Origin: Priestia iocasae | GTDB taxonomy: Bacteria > Bacillota > Bacilli > Bacillales > Bacillaceae_H | DNA length: 64,000 nt | Direction of reading: 5' to 3' | Assembly: GCF_016909075.1 (NCBI RefSeq) | Contig: NZ_JAFBFC010000007.1 | Coordinates: forward strand, 62,001 to 126,000 | Shown: in pieces, positions 1-9,609 of the stretch | Layout: every line of letters begins with the position of its first letter | Numbering within the stretch: the stretch's first letter is position 1 | Made by a program: the position numbers and the translations under genes | The notes under the pieces: model-generated | The model's database searches: none | Told to the model about the DNA's origin: nothing | The model's input: the letters and a program-made list of their open reading frames with translations, nothing else

Positions 1-1
1 A

Positions 2-232
2 AGCCAGCTTTCTGAATTACTCGTTTTTTGGTTTTTCGTTTATACGAAAGTAAAAGAGCATGAATATGATTTTCAACATGTAAATGTCAATGGCTGGGCT
101 TCAGCTGTTACGTACTGGTGGAAGAAGCAAAAGAAAGAGAAAGTTACACAAGCAAACATGGCGGTGCTATATTCCATTTCTATCTCTACCGTTTCAAAAT
201 ATGTGAAAACCGTGCATACGCTTTTACAATGA
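2..232 (+). CDS. C-terminal fragment of an upstream gene (YvcD-like position)
   Basis: The window opens inside a reading frame that stays open from base 2 to a TGA at 230-232 (76 residues visible). The tail carries an NMAVLYSISISTVSKYVK stretch that looks like a small helix-turn-helix, preceded by a Trp- and Lys-rich segment (TYWWKKQKKEK). In B. subtilis the gene before trxB is the TPR-repeat protein gene yvcD, and position suggests the same here, but the part that would carry TPR repeats lies outside the window. Identity is inferred from synteny only. Confidence 0.6.
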   Translation, partial: SQLSELLVFWFFVYTKVKEHEYDFQHVNVNGWASAVTYWWKKQKKEKVTQANMAVLYSISISTVSKYVKTVHTLLQ

Positions 233-299
233 GCAAAAAAATAGACGGTAGGAAGAACAAATTATAGGATAGGTATAGAGACAAATTTCCTAGACATGA

Positions 300-1268
<969 letters not shown>

Positions 1269-1431
1269 TTTGAACATGTAGAAAAAGGGGCTTCTTTCCT
1301 GTCAAATAGGTAGGACAAATAGACGTATATTAAAACGTAATTCGGTTTTAATTGTTCTGTAACACTGCTGAAACATTAATAAGGTACTATGTAAATAGTA
1401 ATTGACCCCCTTTTATAAAATATATTTGTTT

Positions 1432-1466
1432 GGAGCACAGGAACGATATCTGTGCTCCTTTTTTTT
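1432..1466 (+). terminator. Rho-independent terminator after trxB
   Basis: A perfect 9-bp stem (GGAGCACAG / CTGTGCTCC) with a 9-nt loop is followed by eight T. It lies about 165 bases beyond the trxB stop. Confidence 0.9.
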
Positions 1467-1516
1467 ATGTATGGATGTTTGTTTTCAGAAAAGTATGAAA
1501 GACAGGGGCGTTTGCG

Positions 1517-1546
1517 TTGAGACTCTTAATTAGTTCATAGTATAAT
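1517..1546 (+). promoter_or_regulatory. Candidate SigA promoter for the yvcI-rapZ-yvcK-whiA-crh operon
   Basis: TTGAGA (1517-1522) and a consensus TATAAT (1541-1546) are separated by 18 bases, downstream of the trxB terminator. Transcription would start near 1553, giving a leader of about 250 nt before yvcI. Predicted from sequence only. Confidence 0.6.
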
Positions 1547-1643
1547 GAATGTATATGCATATTGACTAGTTCAGTAAAAAAACAAGGAAAGTCTTTTTGT
1601 TTCGGTGTATAAACTATAAAAAAATAGATCTTTTTTCTAAAGA

Positions 1644-1767
1644 GTTGTTGTTTTTAACTTCGCTTCTTGAAGTAAGGCAAAGTAGGAGAATGAAGCGAAA
1701 GCACCGTGCGCTAACAGAATAAGCGAATAGAAGTGAAACCGCTCTTCACTGTTTGGTAAGCAGCAAC
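1644..1767 (+). promoter_or_regulatory. Possible folded leader RNA upstream of yvcI
   Basis: The 538-base gap between trxB and yvcI has no gene. Inside it GTTGTTG (1644-1650) can pair with CAGCAAC (1761-1767, one G-U), enclosing an 8-bp perfect stem TTCGCTTC/GAAGCGAA (1659-1666 with 1692-1699) and a second hairpin AGTGAA/TTCACT (1732-1737 with 1745-1750). The arrangement resembles a three-way junction about 40 nt before the yvcI start. I recognise no known riboswitch or T-box. The pairing was found by eye; real structure is unproven. Confidence 0.35.
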
Positions 1768-1806
1768 AGCATTTATAAGAATAGCTAAAATATAGAGGTG
1801 GAAACG

Positions 1807-2265
1807 ATGCAAAGGGTCACAAACTGTGTATTAGTGAAAGACAACCAAGTATTATTACTTCAAAAGCCACGACGTAATTGGTGGGTGGCCCCAGGAGGGA
1901 AGATGGAGCAAGGGGAGTCAATAAAAGATTCTGTTGTACGTGAATATCGAGAAGAAACGGGAATATATTTAAAAAACCCTACGATAAAAGGGGTATTTAC
2001 TTTTACGATGAAGGAAAATGACAAAATTACATCTGAGTGGATGATGTTTACTTTTTTTGCTACAGATTTTGATGGGACAAATGTGCTAGAATCAGAAGAA
2101 GGTAAGCTAGGCTGGCACGACCTATCAGATGTCAGTGAGCTACCGATGGCACCAGGTGACTATCATATTATTGATTATGTAGCAAAAGGTTCTGGAGTCA
2201 TTTATGGAAACTTTACGTATACAACCGACTTCGAGCTTTTATCTTACCGAATTGATCCTTGCTAA
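1807..2265 (+). CDS. yvcI: NUDIX hydrolase YvcI
   Basis: MutT-type hydrolase of nucleoside-diphosphate-linked substrates; the true substrate is unknown. The Nudix box is complete: a Gly-Gly-Lys segment, then GESIKDSVVREYREETGI, with the metal-binding REETG glutamates. I chose the ATG at 1807 rather than the in-frame GTG at 1798, because that GTG overlaps the ribosome-binding site GAGGTGG and the ATG follows at the right distance. This gives 152 residues. First gene of the cluster leading to rapZ; 108 bases separate the two. Confidence 0.9.
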   Translation: MQRVTNCVLVKDNQVLLLQKPRRNWWVAPGGKMEQGESIKDSVVREYREETGIYLKNPTIKGVFTFTMKENDKITSEWMMFTFFATDFDGTNVLESEEGKLGWHDLSDVSELPMAPGDYHIIDYVAKGSGVIYGNFTYTTDFELLSYRIDPC

Positions 2266-2373
2266 CAATTTGGTTAAACACTTTTGGTAGGGTGTAGATA
2301 AACAGAGAAGGATTGTATGATTGGTTATAGAGTGTTTATGATTTATTTTAAGGTTTAATAGGGGGCAAAAGAA

Positions 2374-3267
2374 ATGAGTGTTGGTTCTGTAAGCGATGTT
2401 CAGTTAGTCATTATTACAGGGATGTCAGGTGCAGGGAAAACCGTTGCGATTCAAAGCTTTGAGGATTTAGGCTTTTTTTGTGTAGACAATCTTCCCCCAA
2501 CGTTATTACCCAAATTTCTTGAGTTAATGAAAGAGTCAGGGAATAAAATGAATAAAGTAGCGCTTGTAATGGACTTGCGTGGCCGCGAATTCTTTGAGAG
2601 CTTATTTGAAGGACTTGATAATATTGCTGAAACAACATGGATTGCGCCGCAAATTCTATTCCTTGATGCGAAGGACAGCGTACTTGTTACAAGATATAAA
2701 GAGACGAGACGTTCACATCCTCTTGCTCAAACAGGGTTACCTTTAGACGGTATTCAAACAGAGAGAGAGTTACTTGAAGAATTAAAAGGTCGAGCTCAGC
2801 TTATTTACGATACATCTGAGTTAAAGCCGCGCGATCTTCGTGATAAAATCATTAAGCAATTTTCAAGTCATGCCTCTCAGGTGTTTACGGTTAACGTGAT
2901 GTCATTTGGATTTAAATATGGAATACCAATAGACGCTGATTTGGTATTTGATGTTCGCTTCTTACCAAATCCACATTATATTGATCATATGAGACCGAAA
3001 ACAGGGTTAGAAGAAGAAGTATCAACCTACGTGCTAAAGTGGAATGAGACTCAGAAGTTTATTGAAAAAGTGTTGGATCTACTTACATTTATGTTGCCGC
3101 AATATAAGCGTGAAGGAAAGAGTCAGCTTGTGATTGCGATTGGTTGTACAGGAGGTCAGCACCGTTCAGTGGCTTTAGCAGAGCATATTGGGCATCACTT
3201 TAATGAAGAATACAAAACCCACATTTCTCATCGAGACATCGAGAGGAGAAAGGACAAATATAGATGA
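2374..3267 (+). CDS. rapZ: RNase adapter / P-loop ATPase RapZ (YvcJ)
   Basis: Nucleotide-binding protein of the RapZ/YvcJ family, 297 residues. It has a Walker A motif GMSGAGKT at residues 16-23 and the conserved C-terminal family segment around [13 protein letters not shown]. In E. coli RapZ directs RNase E to GlmZ and senses glucosamine-6-phosphate; in Bacillus YvcJ hydrolyses nucleotides and affects competence, with its RNA role less clear. A GGGGG-type ribosome-binding site precedes the ATG. The stop overlaps the yvcK start by four bases (ATGA), indicating translational coupling. Confidence 0.95.
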   Translation: MSVGSVSDVQLVIITGMSGAGKTVAIQSFEDLGFFCVDNLPPTLLPKFLELMKESGNKMNKVALVMDLRGREFFESLFEGLDNIAETTWIAPQILFLDAKDSVLVTRYKETRRSHPLAQTGLPLDGIQTERELLEELKGRAQLIYDTSELKPRDLRDKIIKQFSSHASQVFTVNVMSFGFKYGIPIDADLVFDVRFLPNPHYIDHMRPKTGLEEEVSTYVLKWNETQKFIEKVLDLLTFMLPQYKREGKSQLVIAIGCTGGQHRSVALAEHIGHHFNEEYKTHISHRDIERRKDKYR

Positions 3268-4244
3268 AAAACGAACGGCATCCTAAGGTTGTTGTCATTG
3301 GGGGAGGAACCGGGCTATCTGTTTTATTAAGAGGATTGAAGAATTATCCTCTTGATATTACAGCTATTGTAACGGTTGCAGATGATGGAGGAAGTTCAGG
3401 AAGGTTAAGAGATGAACTAGAGATTCCTGCTCCCGGAGACATTCGAAATGTACTCGTGGCACTATCAGATGTAGAGCCTCTTGTGGAGGAATTGTTTCAG
3501 CATCGCTTTGGAGCTGGCAATGAACTAACGGGTCATTCTTTGGGGAATTTATTGCTTGCAGCCATGACTTCTATTACAGGTGACTTTGTACACGCTATTC
3601 GTGAAATGAGTAAAGTACTAAATGTGAGAGGAAAGGTGTTGCCTGCTGCAAACCGCAGTGTCGTTCTTCATGCTGAGATGATGGATGGATCAATTGTGGA
3701 AGGTGAGTCGAAAATTCCAAAGGCAGGTAAGCAAATAAAGCGAGTGTTTTTATCTCCACCAGATGTGAAGCCATTAGTGGAAACCATCAAGGCTATTCGT
3801 CGAGCAGATTTAATTATTTTGGGTCCAGGTAGTCTGTATACGAGCATCATACCGAACTTACTTGTCCCAGAAATTGCTGAAGAGATATGCAAAGCAACAG
3901 CGAAGAAGCTTTATGTGTGCAATGTCATGACCCAGTTTGGAGAAACAATGGGCTATACAGCAAGTGATCATGTAAAAGCGCTTTACTCACATATGCCTGT
4001 TCCTTTTCTTGATTCCATTATTGTTAATAATGGGCCTATTCCATTAAAGCTTAAGCAACGCTATGAAATCGAGCAAGCACAGCCAGTTGAATATGATCAA
4101 AATCAATTGCTCAAATTAGGACTACATGTGATGGAAGATCATATTATTCAATATGATGGGAATGTTATTCGTCATAACACGAAGAAAGTGGCAGAGTTAA
4201 TCTTTCATTCGCTTCAACCTTCTTATACGAATAAAAAAGAATAA
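3264..4244 (+). CDS. yvcK: Gluconeogenesis/cell-shape factor YvcK
   Basis: CofD-like protein (326 residues) of the YvcK/MgfK family. In B. subtilis it is needed for growth on gluconeogenic carbon sources and for normal cell shape; it binds UDP-sugars. Family hallmarks visible are the N-terminal [16 protein letters not shown] nucleotide-binding loop, [14 protein letters not shown], and [10 protein letters not shown]. It overlaps rapZ by four bases. The yvcJ-yvcK-whiA order is conserved across Gram-positives. Confidence 0.95.
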   Translation: MKNERHPKVVVIGGGTGLSVLLRGLKNYPLDITAIVTVADDGGSSGRLRDELEIPAPGDIRNVLVALSDVEPLVEELFQHRFGAGNELTGHSLGNLLLAAMTSITGDFVHAIREMSKVLNVRGKVLPAANRSVVLHAEMMDGSIVEGESKIPKAGKQIKRVFLSPPDVKPLVETIKAIRRADLIILGPGSLYTSIIPNLLVPEIAEEICKATAKKLYVCNVMTQFGETMGYTASDHVKALYSHMPVPFLDSIIVNNGPIPLKLKQRYEIEQAQPVEYDQNQLLKLGLHVMEDHIIQYDGNVIRHNTKKVAELIFHSLQPSYTNKKE

Positions 4245-4360
4245 GTAAGTGCAAACGCGTGCACGTGAAGAAAATGAAATCTATAATAGATGGACGATGA
4301 TCTTTTAAAATCATTTTGGCCTAATATAGAAGAGCTTTAGTAGTGAATGGAGGTGCAGAA

Positions 4361-5302
4361 TTGTCATTTGCATCAGAAACAAAAAAAGAATTAACCAATT
4401 TAGAAGTAAAAGGATGCTGTGCAAAAGCAGAGCTATCAGCCTTAATTCGAATGAACGGATTATTATCTTTTTCAAATCGAAATTTAACGCTAGATGTTCA
4501 GACTGAAAATGCAGCGATTGCGAGAAGAATTTACACGCTACTAAAGAAGTGTTATGAAGTATCTGTAGAATTACTCGTTCGTAAGAAGATGCGTTTGAAA
4601 AAAAATAATGTCTACATTGTTCGTTTAATTGAAAAAGCACGAACAATCTTAGAAGATTTAAAGATATTAAATGAAGATTTTACCTTTATTCGTTCTATTT
4701 CAGACGACCTTATTAAGAAAAAATGTTGTAAGCGTTCTTATTTGCGTGGAGCCTTTTTAGCTGGTGGGTCGATTAATAATCCTGAAACGTCTTCTTATCA
4801 CGTTGAAATCTTTTCTCTCTATAAAGAACATAATGATTCTCTTTGTGAATTGATGAACGTTTTTGGTTTAAATAGTAAAACACTTGAACGTAAGAAAGGA
4901 TTCATTACGTATTTAAAAGAAGCAGAAAAGATTACAGAGTTTTTGAGCATTATTGGTGCTCATAGTGCATTGCTTCGATTTGAAGATGTTCGAATTGTTC
5001 GTGATATGCGTAACTCTGTGAATCGACTGGTGAATTGTGAAACAGCTAATTTGAATAAGACAATTGGAGCAGCTATTCGTCAAGTTGATAATATTCGTTA
5101 TATCGAGGAAACCGTTGGTCTCGATGTTCTGCCAGATAAGTTAAAAGAAATTGCTCGATTACGTGTCGAATATCAAGATGTGACATTAAAAGAGTTAGGT
5201 GAAATGGTATCAGGTGGACAGATTAGTAAGTCAGGAATTAACCATCGGTTACGTAAAATTGATGAGATTGCTGACAAGTTAAGAGCAGGTCAGCCTGTAT
5301 AA
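4361..5302 (+). CDS. whiA: DNA-binding protein WhiA (TTG start)
   Basis: WhiA/YvcL combines a LAGLIDADG homing-endonuclease-like N-terminal domain with a C-terminal helix-turn-helix. It affects chromosome segregation and cell division in Bacillus and is a sporulation regulator in Streptomyces. The start is placed at TTG 4361: the encoded N-terminus ([14 protein letters not shown]) matches the family, and GGAGGTG at 4349-4355 sits seven bases upstream. An upstream in-frame GTG at 4343 would put that ribosome-binding site inside the gene. Length 313 residues. The HTH region is near residues 260-300 ([10 protein letters not shown]...[12 protein letters not shown]). Confidence 0.93.
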   Translation: MSFASETKKELTNLEVKGCCAKAELSALIRMNGLLSFSNRNLTLDVQTENAAIARRIYTLLKKCYEVSVELLVRKKMRLKKNNVYIVRLIEKARTILEDLKILNEDFTFIRSISDDLIKKKCCKRSYLRGAFLAGGSINNPETSSYHVEIFSLYKEHNDSLCELMNVFGLNSKTLERKKGFITYLKEAEKITEFLSIIGAHSALLRFEDVRIVRDMRNSVNRLVNCETANLNKTIGAAIRQVDNIRYIEETVGLDVLPDKLKEIARLRVEYQDVTLKELGEMVSGGQISKSGINHRLRKIDEIADKLRAGQPV

Positions 5303-5357
5303 GGTAGAGAGGCTTTTATTATAGAAGATAAACAAGGGGTATAGAGGAGGAATTTTA

Positions 5358-5615
5358 ATGGTAGAAAAACAAGTAGATGTATTATTAAAGACTGGATTAC
5401 AAGCACGTCCGGCTGCGTTATTTGTACAAGAGGCAAATCGCTTTACATCAGATGTATATCTAGAAAAAGACGGAAAGAAAGTAAATGCAAAAAGTATTAT
5501 GGGGTTAATGAGTTTAGCGGTTGGGGCAGGCTCGACAGTCACATTAATTGCTGATGGGGCAGATGAGCAAGAAGCGCTTGAAGCGTTAGTATCTTATGTA
5601 AAACAAGAGAACTAA
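5358..5615 (+). CDS. crh: Catabolite-repression HPr-like protein Crh
   Basis: HPr paralogue of 85 residues. The catalytic histidine of HPr is replaced by Gln15 (TGLQARPA), so it cannot serve in PTS phosphotransfer, while the regulatory Ser46 (KSIMGL) is kept. HPr kinase phosphorylates Ser46, and P-Ser-Crh then acts as a CcpA corepressor. The Gln15/Ser46 pair distinguishes Crh from ptsH. Last gene of the operon, 55 bases after whiA, with an AGGAGG site and followed by a terminator. Confidence 0.96.
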   Translation: MVEKQVDVLLKTGLQARPAALFVQEANRFTSDVYLEKDGKKVNAKSIMGLMSLAVGAGSTVTLIADGADEQEALEALVSYVKQEN

Positions 5616-5622
5616 ATTGATA

Positions 5623-5680
5623 AAAAACCCCTGCCCATCTATTTCATCCTAGTATGATCTAGCTTGGACAGGGGTTTTTA
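5623..5680 (+). terminator. Terminator after crh
   Basis: AAAAACCCCTG pairs with CAGGGGTTTTT around a long loop, giving a terminator with a T-run that ends the yvcI-crh operon. Confidence 0.85.
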
Positions 5681-5683
5681 GCA

Positions 5684-5719
5684 TTTTTAAAAGGAGTGCA
5701 TGTGCACTCCTTTTAAAAA
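5684..5719. terminator. Bidirectional terminator between crh and clpP
   Basis: A perfect 17-bp inverted repeat with a 2-base centre carries A/T tracts on both sides. It can terminate clpP on the minus strand and back up the crh terminator on the plus strand. Confidence 0.9.
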
Positions 5720-5722
5720 CAC

Positions 5723-6310
5723 TTATTTAGGGTCATTTGTTAATACTTTGTCAATTAAACCATAATCTAGTGCTTTTTCAGCTGTCATGAAGTTATCACG
5801 ATCTGTATCACGCTCAATTACTTCAATTGGTTGACCTGTACGTTCTGCTAAGATGGTATTTAGCTTTTCGCGTAAGAAAAGAATGCGTTTTGCAGCAATT
5901 TCAATTTCTGTTGCTTGACCTTGTGCACCACCTAATGGTTGGTGAATCATCACTTCACTGTTTGGTAATGCGAAACGCTTACCTGGTTCACCAGCAGCAA
6001 GTAAGAAAGCACCCATTGATGCAGCCATACCAATACAAATTGTTGATACTTTTGGTTTGATAAATTGCATTGTGTCATAGATTGCCATACCTGCTGTAAT
6101 TGAACCACCAGGGCTGTTGATGTATAAAGAGATATCTTTTTCTGGATCTTCTGCAGCTAAAAATAGAAGCTGAGAAACAATTGAATTTGCCACATTGTCA
6201 TCAATGGCACTACCTAGCATGATAATGCGGTCTTTTAGTAAGCGTGAGTAAATATCATAAGCACGTTCGCCACGGTTAGTTTGTTCAATAACTGTAGGAA
6301 TTAAATTCAT
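5723..6310 (-). CDS. clpP: ATP-dependent Clp protease proteolytic subunit
   Basis: Serine peptidase core of the ClpCP/ClpXP/ClpEP machines. The 195-residue protein shows the catalytic triad at the expected positions: Ser98 (GMAASMGAF), His123 (MIHQP) and Asp172 (RDNF). A GGAGGAA ribosome-binding site precedes the ATG. The gene runs convergent to crh and has its own promoter overlapped by a CtsR box, so heat and protein stress should induce it. Confidence 0.98.
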   Translation of the reverse strand: MNLIPTVIEQTNRGERAYDIYSRLLKDRIIMLGSAIDDNVANSIVSQLLFLAAEDPEKDISLYINSPGGSITAGMAIYDTMQFIKPKVSTICIGMAASMGAFLLAAGEPGKRFALPNSEVMIHQPLGGAQGQATEIEIAAKRILFLREKLNTILAERTGQPIEVIERDTDRDNFMTAEKALDYGLIDKVLTNDPK

Positions 6311-6351
6311 TCAAATTCCTCCTTAACAAGAATAATTTGTTATGTAACTTT

Positions 6352-6381
6352 ATAATACATCTAAGGTCAATAAAGGTCAAA
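6352..6381 (-). promoter_or_regulatory. clpP promoter with overlapping CtsR operator
   Basis: On the minus strand TTGACC (6375-6380) and TATTAT (6352-6357) are 17 bases apart. The -35 is part of the direct repeat GGTCAATAAAGGTCAAA (plus strand, 6365-6381), which matches the CtsR heptad operator (A/G-GTCAAA, three-base gap, repeated). CtsR bound here would cover the promoter. Confidence 0.85.
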
Positions 6382-6547
6382 CAAAAGAACTTACTTTACA
6401 TGTATTCGCTCTTCTTCATATGTATTCCTTTTTGTTTTGTTTGAACATACTAAAAGTTTTTCCCTTGTTTTGCTAAAAATAAACGTCTGATTCACTTGAA
6501 AAGATTGCATTTGTTGCCTATAATGATGATTACAATAATAGAAATTG

Positions 6548-6619
6548 GCCCTCGTAGTGTAGTGGATAGCACAAGAGATTCCGGTTCTCTTAGGGTGGGT
6601 TCGAATCCTGTCGAGGGCG
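6548..6619 (+). tRNA. tRNA-Arg, anticodon CCG
   Basis: Acceptor arms GCCCTCG (6548-6554) and CGAGGGC (6612-6618) pair fully and the discriminator is G6619. The anticodon arm is AGAGA-TTCCGGT-TCTCT, giving anticodon CCG (codon CGG). A GTTCGAAT T-loop is present. CCA is not encoded. A strong terminator follows at once, so it is a single-gene unit. Confidence 0.95.
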
Positions 6620-6630
6620 TCTATGTTAAA

Positions 6631-6664
6631 AGAGACTGTGTATATGATACACAGTCTCTTTTTT
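6631..6664 (+). terminator. Terminator after tRNA-Arg
   Basis: A perfect 13-bp stem (AGAGACTGTGTAT with its complement) with an ATG loop is followed by a T-run. Confidence 0.92.
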
Positions 6665-6821
6665 GTGCCAAGATGATAAAATTTTTTAATACATATAACA
6701 TTTTCATTATTTCATCCGACCTATACAATGAAGGGGTGGTACCTTTGTCATGGTTGCCAAATAGTCAATAATCGTTTAAAACAAAAAGTAGTAGGAAAAT
6801 GACAGCTAGGGAGGAAGAAAC

Positions 6822-7496
6822 ATGAAATCAATGAATAAATTCTTTATTGTTAGTGCTTGTTTAGCACTTCTTTTATCTGCATGTGGGACAGGTAGTCAAT
6901 CAAATGGATCGTCTCAACCAGCAAAAAATACTTCAACAACTGAACAAAGTGAGCCGGCTGCTAACGAAGTAGAAGATGGGTCAAGTGAAGAAGAAGCGAC
7001 AGAACAATCTTCATCAACTGAAGGCACAGAAACCACACAAGAATCAGTTGAGCAGACAGAAGAACAAGCATCTTCTAAAGAAGTTGAAGAAGATGTAACA
7101 ACTGTAACGAGTGAAAACCAAGGTTATTCGATTCAACTCTTAGATGGCTATGAATTAATGGAAGAAGAGCCACGTAAAGACGTGATCGCGTTAACAGAAG
7201 ATGAGCATACATTTATGCGCATTGAAATGATTCCAGAAGATATGACAATTGAAGAAGCAGAAGAAAACATGAAGCAATTGGCGATGGCTATTGACGTGAA
7301 CACGAAGCCTCGTGAAGAATTTAGCAGAGAAGGCATGTTGCAAGATGCTATATGGTATGAATCATACACAGAAGAAGATGCGATTCATTCTATTTTAGTA
7401 AAAGGTACTACTCCAATGCAGCTAACTATTTATACAGCAAAAGACCAAAATCATGTAGAGCCATTTTTGGAGATGGCGAGCACAATTAAAAAATAA
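6822..7496 (+). CDS. Acidic lipoprotein of unknown function
   Basis: A signal peptide ends in the lipobox LLSAC, with the lipidated Cys near residue 21. A linker of about 70 residues rich in Ser, Thr, Glu and Gln follows. The C-terminal domain of roughly 130 residues (from about GYSIQLLDGYEL) resembles small surface-exposed lipoprotein domains, but I recognise no family. The start at 6822 follows a GGGAGG site; an in-frame ATG at 6831 is also possible. It is a single-gene unit between the tRNA and a terminator. The protein should sit on the outer face of the membrane. Confidence 0.85.
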   Translation: MKSMNKFFIVSACLALLLSACGTGSQSNGSSQPAKNTSTTEQSEPAANEVEDGSSEEEATEQSSSTEGTETTQESVEQTEEQASSKEVEEDVTTVTSENQGYSIQLLDGYELMEEEPRKDVIALTEDEHTFMRIEMIPEDMTIEEAEENMKQLAMAIDVNTKPREEFSREGMLQDAIWYESYTEEDAIHSILVKGTTPMQLTIYTAKDQNHVEPFLEMASTIKK

Positions 7497-7518
7497 AAGA
7501 GTGATCGTAAACGTAAAA

Positions 7519-7550
7519 AAACTTCGTAACTTACCTGTTACGAAGTTTTT
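7519..7550 (+). terminator. Terminator after the lipoprotein gene
   Basis: A perfect 12-bp stem (AAACTTCGTAAC / GTTACGAAGTTT) with a 6-nt loop is followed by further T. Confidence 0.88.
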
Positions 7551-7569
7551 GTGCATACAATGATAAAAA

Positions 7570-7666
7570 GCTCAGTTTGCCGAAACTGAGCAGAAAGTAA
7601 GTGCGGTGCTTGACCGCAATATAAACTAATCATATCATGGGTAACTCCCTATGAATACAGGTAGTT
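7570..7666 (+). other. Three consecutive hairpins upstream of sigL
   Basis: After the terminator come GCTCAGTTT/AAACTGAGC (7570-7591), TGCGGT/ACCGCA (7602-7618) and a looser AACTCCCT/AGGTAGTT (7643-7666, one mismatch). No reading frame or known RNA family was recognised. They lie upstream of the suggested sigL promoter and would be transcribed only if an earlier promoter exists. Confidence 0.45.
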
Positions 7667-7736
7667 GTTCCCTCCACATGAAATTTATTCTTCAGTATGC
7701 CTACTTTAAACATAGTAAGCAATCCAGAAACCTCCA

Positions 7737-7765
7737 CTGACGGAAAGTTCAGTTTATAGTACAAT
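7737..7765 (+). promoter_or_regulatory. Candidate SigA promoter for sigL
   Basis: CTGACG (7737-7742) and TACAAT (7760-7765) are 17 bases apart, ending about 20 bases before the sigL start. Prediction by eye. Confidence 0.45.
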
Positions 7766-7786
7766 AGAAAAAAGGGGAGAGACAAG

Positions 7787-9085
7787 ATGCAAATAGGTTT
7801 ATTTCAACAACAGTCGCTACGGTTAGCGATGTCAAAAGAGTTGTCACAGGCTATTTCTTTACTACAATATTCATCTCTCGAAGTGCTTGCGTTTCTCCAA
7901 GAGCAGGCGCTACATAATCCTCTCATCGATTTTCACGAGCCTAATTTTTCCGTTCAGCAAAACCGTCAATATCAAGCTAAATCAAGTCAAGATTATCAAA
8001 ATATAGGGTTAAAAGAGAGAGAGACATTAACGGATCATTTAAATTTGCAACTCATGCTCGTTAAGATGAGTGAAGAGGAACGTATATGCATAGCTTACTT
8101 AATTCAAAGTTTAGATGATAATGGATATTTAACAGAAGAAGTAGATGTCATTGCGCAAGCATTAAATCAACAGGTAGAGGTTGTTGAAAAAGCGTTAGCC
8201 ACTATTCAACAATTAGAGCCAGCAGGTGTTGGTGCACGTAGCTTACAAGAGTGTTTAATTCTTCAATTAAAAAGAAAACAACGATTAACACCAGAAGCAG
8301 AGTTAGTACTAACCCAACATTTTGAAGAGTTTGCTTATAAAAAATGGCCTCAACTTGTAAAGAAACTTCATCTATCTCTTATGCAGTTAAAACAAATTCA
8401 CGATGATATCTTTGTGTTGAATCCAAGACCAGGCTTATCTTATGTGCATGATCATGAAAAATTCATTATCCCTGATTTTATTGTGAAGCGTGAAAGCAAT
8501 CGTCTAGCAGCTTATGCAAATGAAGACATTGAACTTAATGTCAGTATTAATAATCAATATGAACAAAGCTTATCTGACCAGCATCATCCGGAAGTGGTGT
8601 CGTATTTACAAGAGAAATATCGAGAAATTCACTGGATTGTCAAAGGACTTCATACACGAAAAAAAACGTTAAAAGACATTATGGATGCATTGTTAATCGA
8701 ACAGCGTACTTTCTTTGAAAAAGGACCTCACTATTTAAAGCCTCTTACAATGAAAGAACTAGCTTCGATGATAGATGTTCATGAATCGACTATTAGCCGT
8801 GCTACAAAAAATAAATACATTCAAACACCGTTTGGTACGTTTGATATGAAGTATTTCTTTACAAACAGCATTCAATCAACCGTTGATGCTGATACATCTG
8901 CCACATATGTAAAGGCGTTAATTCAGCAATTAGTTGATCAAGAAGATAAGAAAAAGCCCCGATCTGATCAGCAGATTGTGGATTTATTAGAAAAAGACCA
9001 TAATATTGTCATCTCAAGGCGAACGGTTGCAAAATACCGTGAACAGTTAAATATTTTATCCTCATCAAAGCGTAAAACGTTTTAA
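7787..9085 (+). CDS. sigL: RNA polymerase sigma-54 factor SigL
   Basis: Sigma-54 (RpoN) of 432 residues, which recognises -24/-12 promoters and needs enhancer-binding activators. The Gln/Leu-rich activator-interaction region is at residues 1-50 (QQQSLRLAMSKELSQAISLLQY). The core-binding region fills the middle, and the C-terminal RpoN box is present as SRRTVAKYRE. In B. subtilis SigL controls levanase, arginine, acetoin and branched-chain amino acid use. A GGGGAGAG site precedes the ATG. Its place before cggR differs from B. subtilis. Confidence 0.96.
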   Translation: MQIGLFQQQSLRLAMSKELSQAISLLQYSSLEVLAFLQEQALHNPLIDFHEPNFSVQQNRQYQAKSSQDYQNIGLKERETLTDHLNLQLMLVKMSEEERICIAYLIQSLDDNGYLTEEVDVIAQALNQQVEVVEKALATIQQLEPAGVGARSLQECLILQLKRKQRLTPEAELVLTQHFEEFAYKKWPQLVKKLHLSLMQLKQIHDDIFVLNPRPGLSYVHDHEKFIIPDFIVKRESNRLAAYANEDIELNVSINNQYEQSLSDQHHPEVVSYLQEKYREIHWIVKGLHTRKKTLKDIMDALLIEQRTFFEKGPHYLKPLTMKELASMIDVHESTISRATKNKYIQTPFGTFDMKYFFTNSIQSTVDADTSATYVKALIQQLVDQEDKKKPRSDQQIVDLLEKDHNIVISRRTVAKYREQLNILSSSKRKTF

Positions 9086-9228
9086 GAAGGAACGTTTGTT
9101 TTTAGAAGTCATATCATTCAGAGTATCCCTTACTCTGCAAGTTAGTGAAAGTTTACAACTAAGCGGGTGAGGGGTGTTAAACTGAAAAGGTATTTTCTTC
9201 ATTCTAGTTGTAGGGAGAAAGATAACGA

Positions 9229-9474
9229 ATGGAAATTATGATGTATACAAGACAGATATGTCCACTTTGTGAGAAAGCAAAAGTGGTGATGGAAGAGCTT
9301 CAAGAAGAATTTGCGTTCTCTTTTAAAGAACAAGATATCTATAAAGATGATCAATTATTAGAGAAGTATCAACTGATGATTCCGGTTATTGAGGTTGATG
9401 GGATAGTAGTTGCATACGGGCAAATTAAAAAAGATTTCATAAGAAAGCGTTTACTTGAAAAAATGGGTGTTTGA
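9229..9474 (+). CDS. Glutaredoxin-family protein
   Basis: Small thioredoxin-fold protein (81 residues) with a CPLC redox motif at residues 11-14 and the cis-proline segment (MIPVIEVDG) expected for glutaredoxin-like folds. The ORF begins at ATG 9229 after an AGGGAG site. It is followed by a terminator that overlaps the putative cggR promoter. Its substrate is unknown; I infer a small thiol-disulfide reductant. Confidence 0.85.
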   Translation: MEIMMYTRQICPLCEKAKVVMEELQEEFAFSFKEQDIYKDDQLLEKYQLMIPVIEVDGIVVAYGQIKKDFIRKRLLEKMGV

Positions 9475-9478
9475 TTAG

Positions 9479-9507
9479 TTGAATAACCGATTCACTCCTG
9501 TTAGAAT
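9479..9507 (+). promoter_or_regulatory. Candidate cggR promoter
   Basis: TTGAAT (9479-9484), a 17-base spacer and TAGAAT (9502-9507). The -10 lies in the upstream arm and loop of the preceding terminator, so a transcript starting near 9514 would contain only the second half of that hairpin and escape it. The CggR operator begins about 30 bases downstream. Confidence 0.5.
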
Positions 9508-9534
9508 GTACTTGTAACAGGGTGAATTTTTTTT
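9491..9534 (+). terminator. Terminator after the glutaredoxin-like gene
   Basis: TTCACTCCTGTTA (9491-9503) pairs with TAACAGGGTGAA (9515-9526) with one bulged T, followed by eight T. Confidence 0.85.
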
Positions 9535-9542
9535 ACGTTAAG

Positions 9543-9578
9543 TGGGACACAATATGTCTATGCGGGACTTTTTATGCC
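9543..9578 (+). promoter_or_regulatory. CggR operator
   Basis: Two half-sites are seen: TGGGAC-N6-TGTC (9543-9558), a four-base gap, and CGGGAC-N6-TGCC (9563-9578). This fits the B. subtilis CggR operator pattern CGGGAC-N6-TGTC-N4-CGGGAC-N6-TGTC as I remember it. CggR bound here blocks transcription; fructose-1,6-bisphosphate relieves the block. Confidence 0.88.
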
Positions 9579-9609
9579 CACCTAGTTTGCGCCTTAAGGG
9601 GATTTTTAC

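Noticed and set aside
6496-6771. A 91-codon frame across the tRNA-Arg region
   Set aside because: It runs straight through the tRNA and its terminator and has no ribosome-binding site.
7737-9228. Sigma-54 (-24/-12) promoters or an enhancer-binding activator near sigL
   Set aside because: No convincing TGGCAC-N5-TTGC site or activator gene was found close by.
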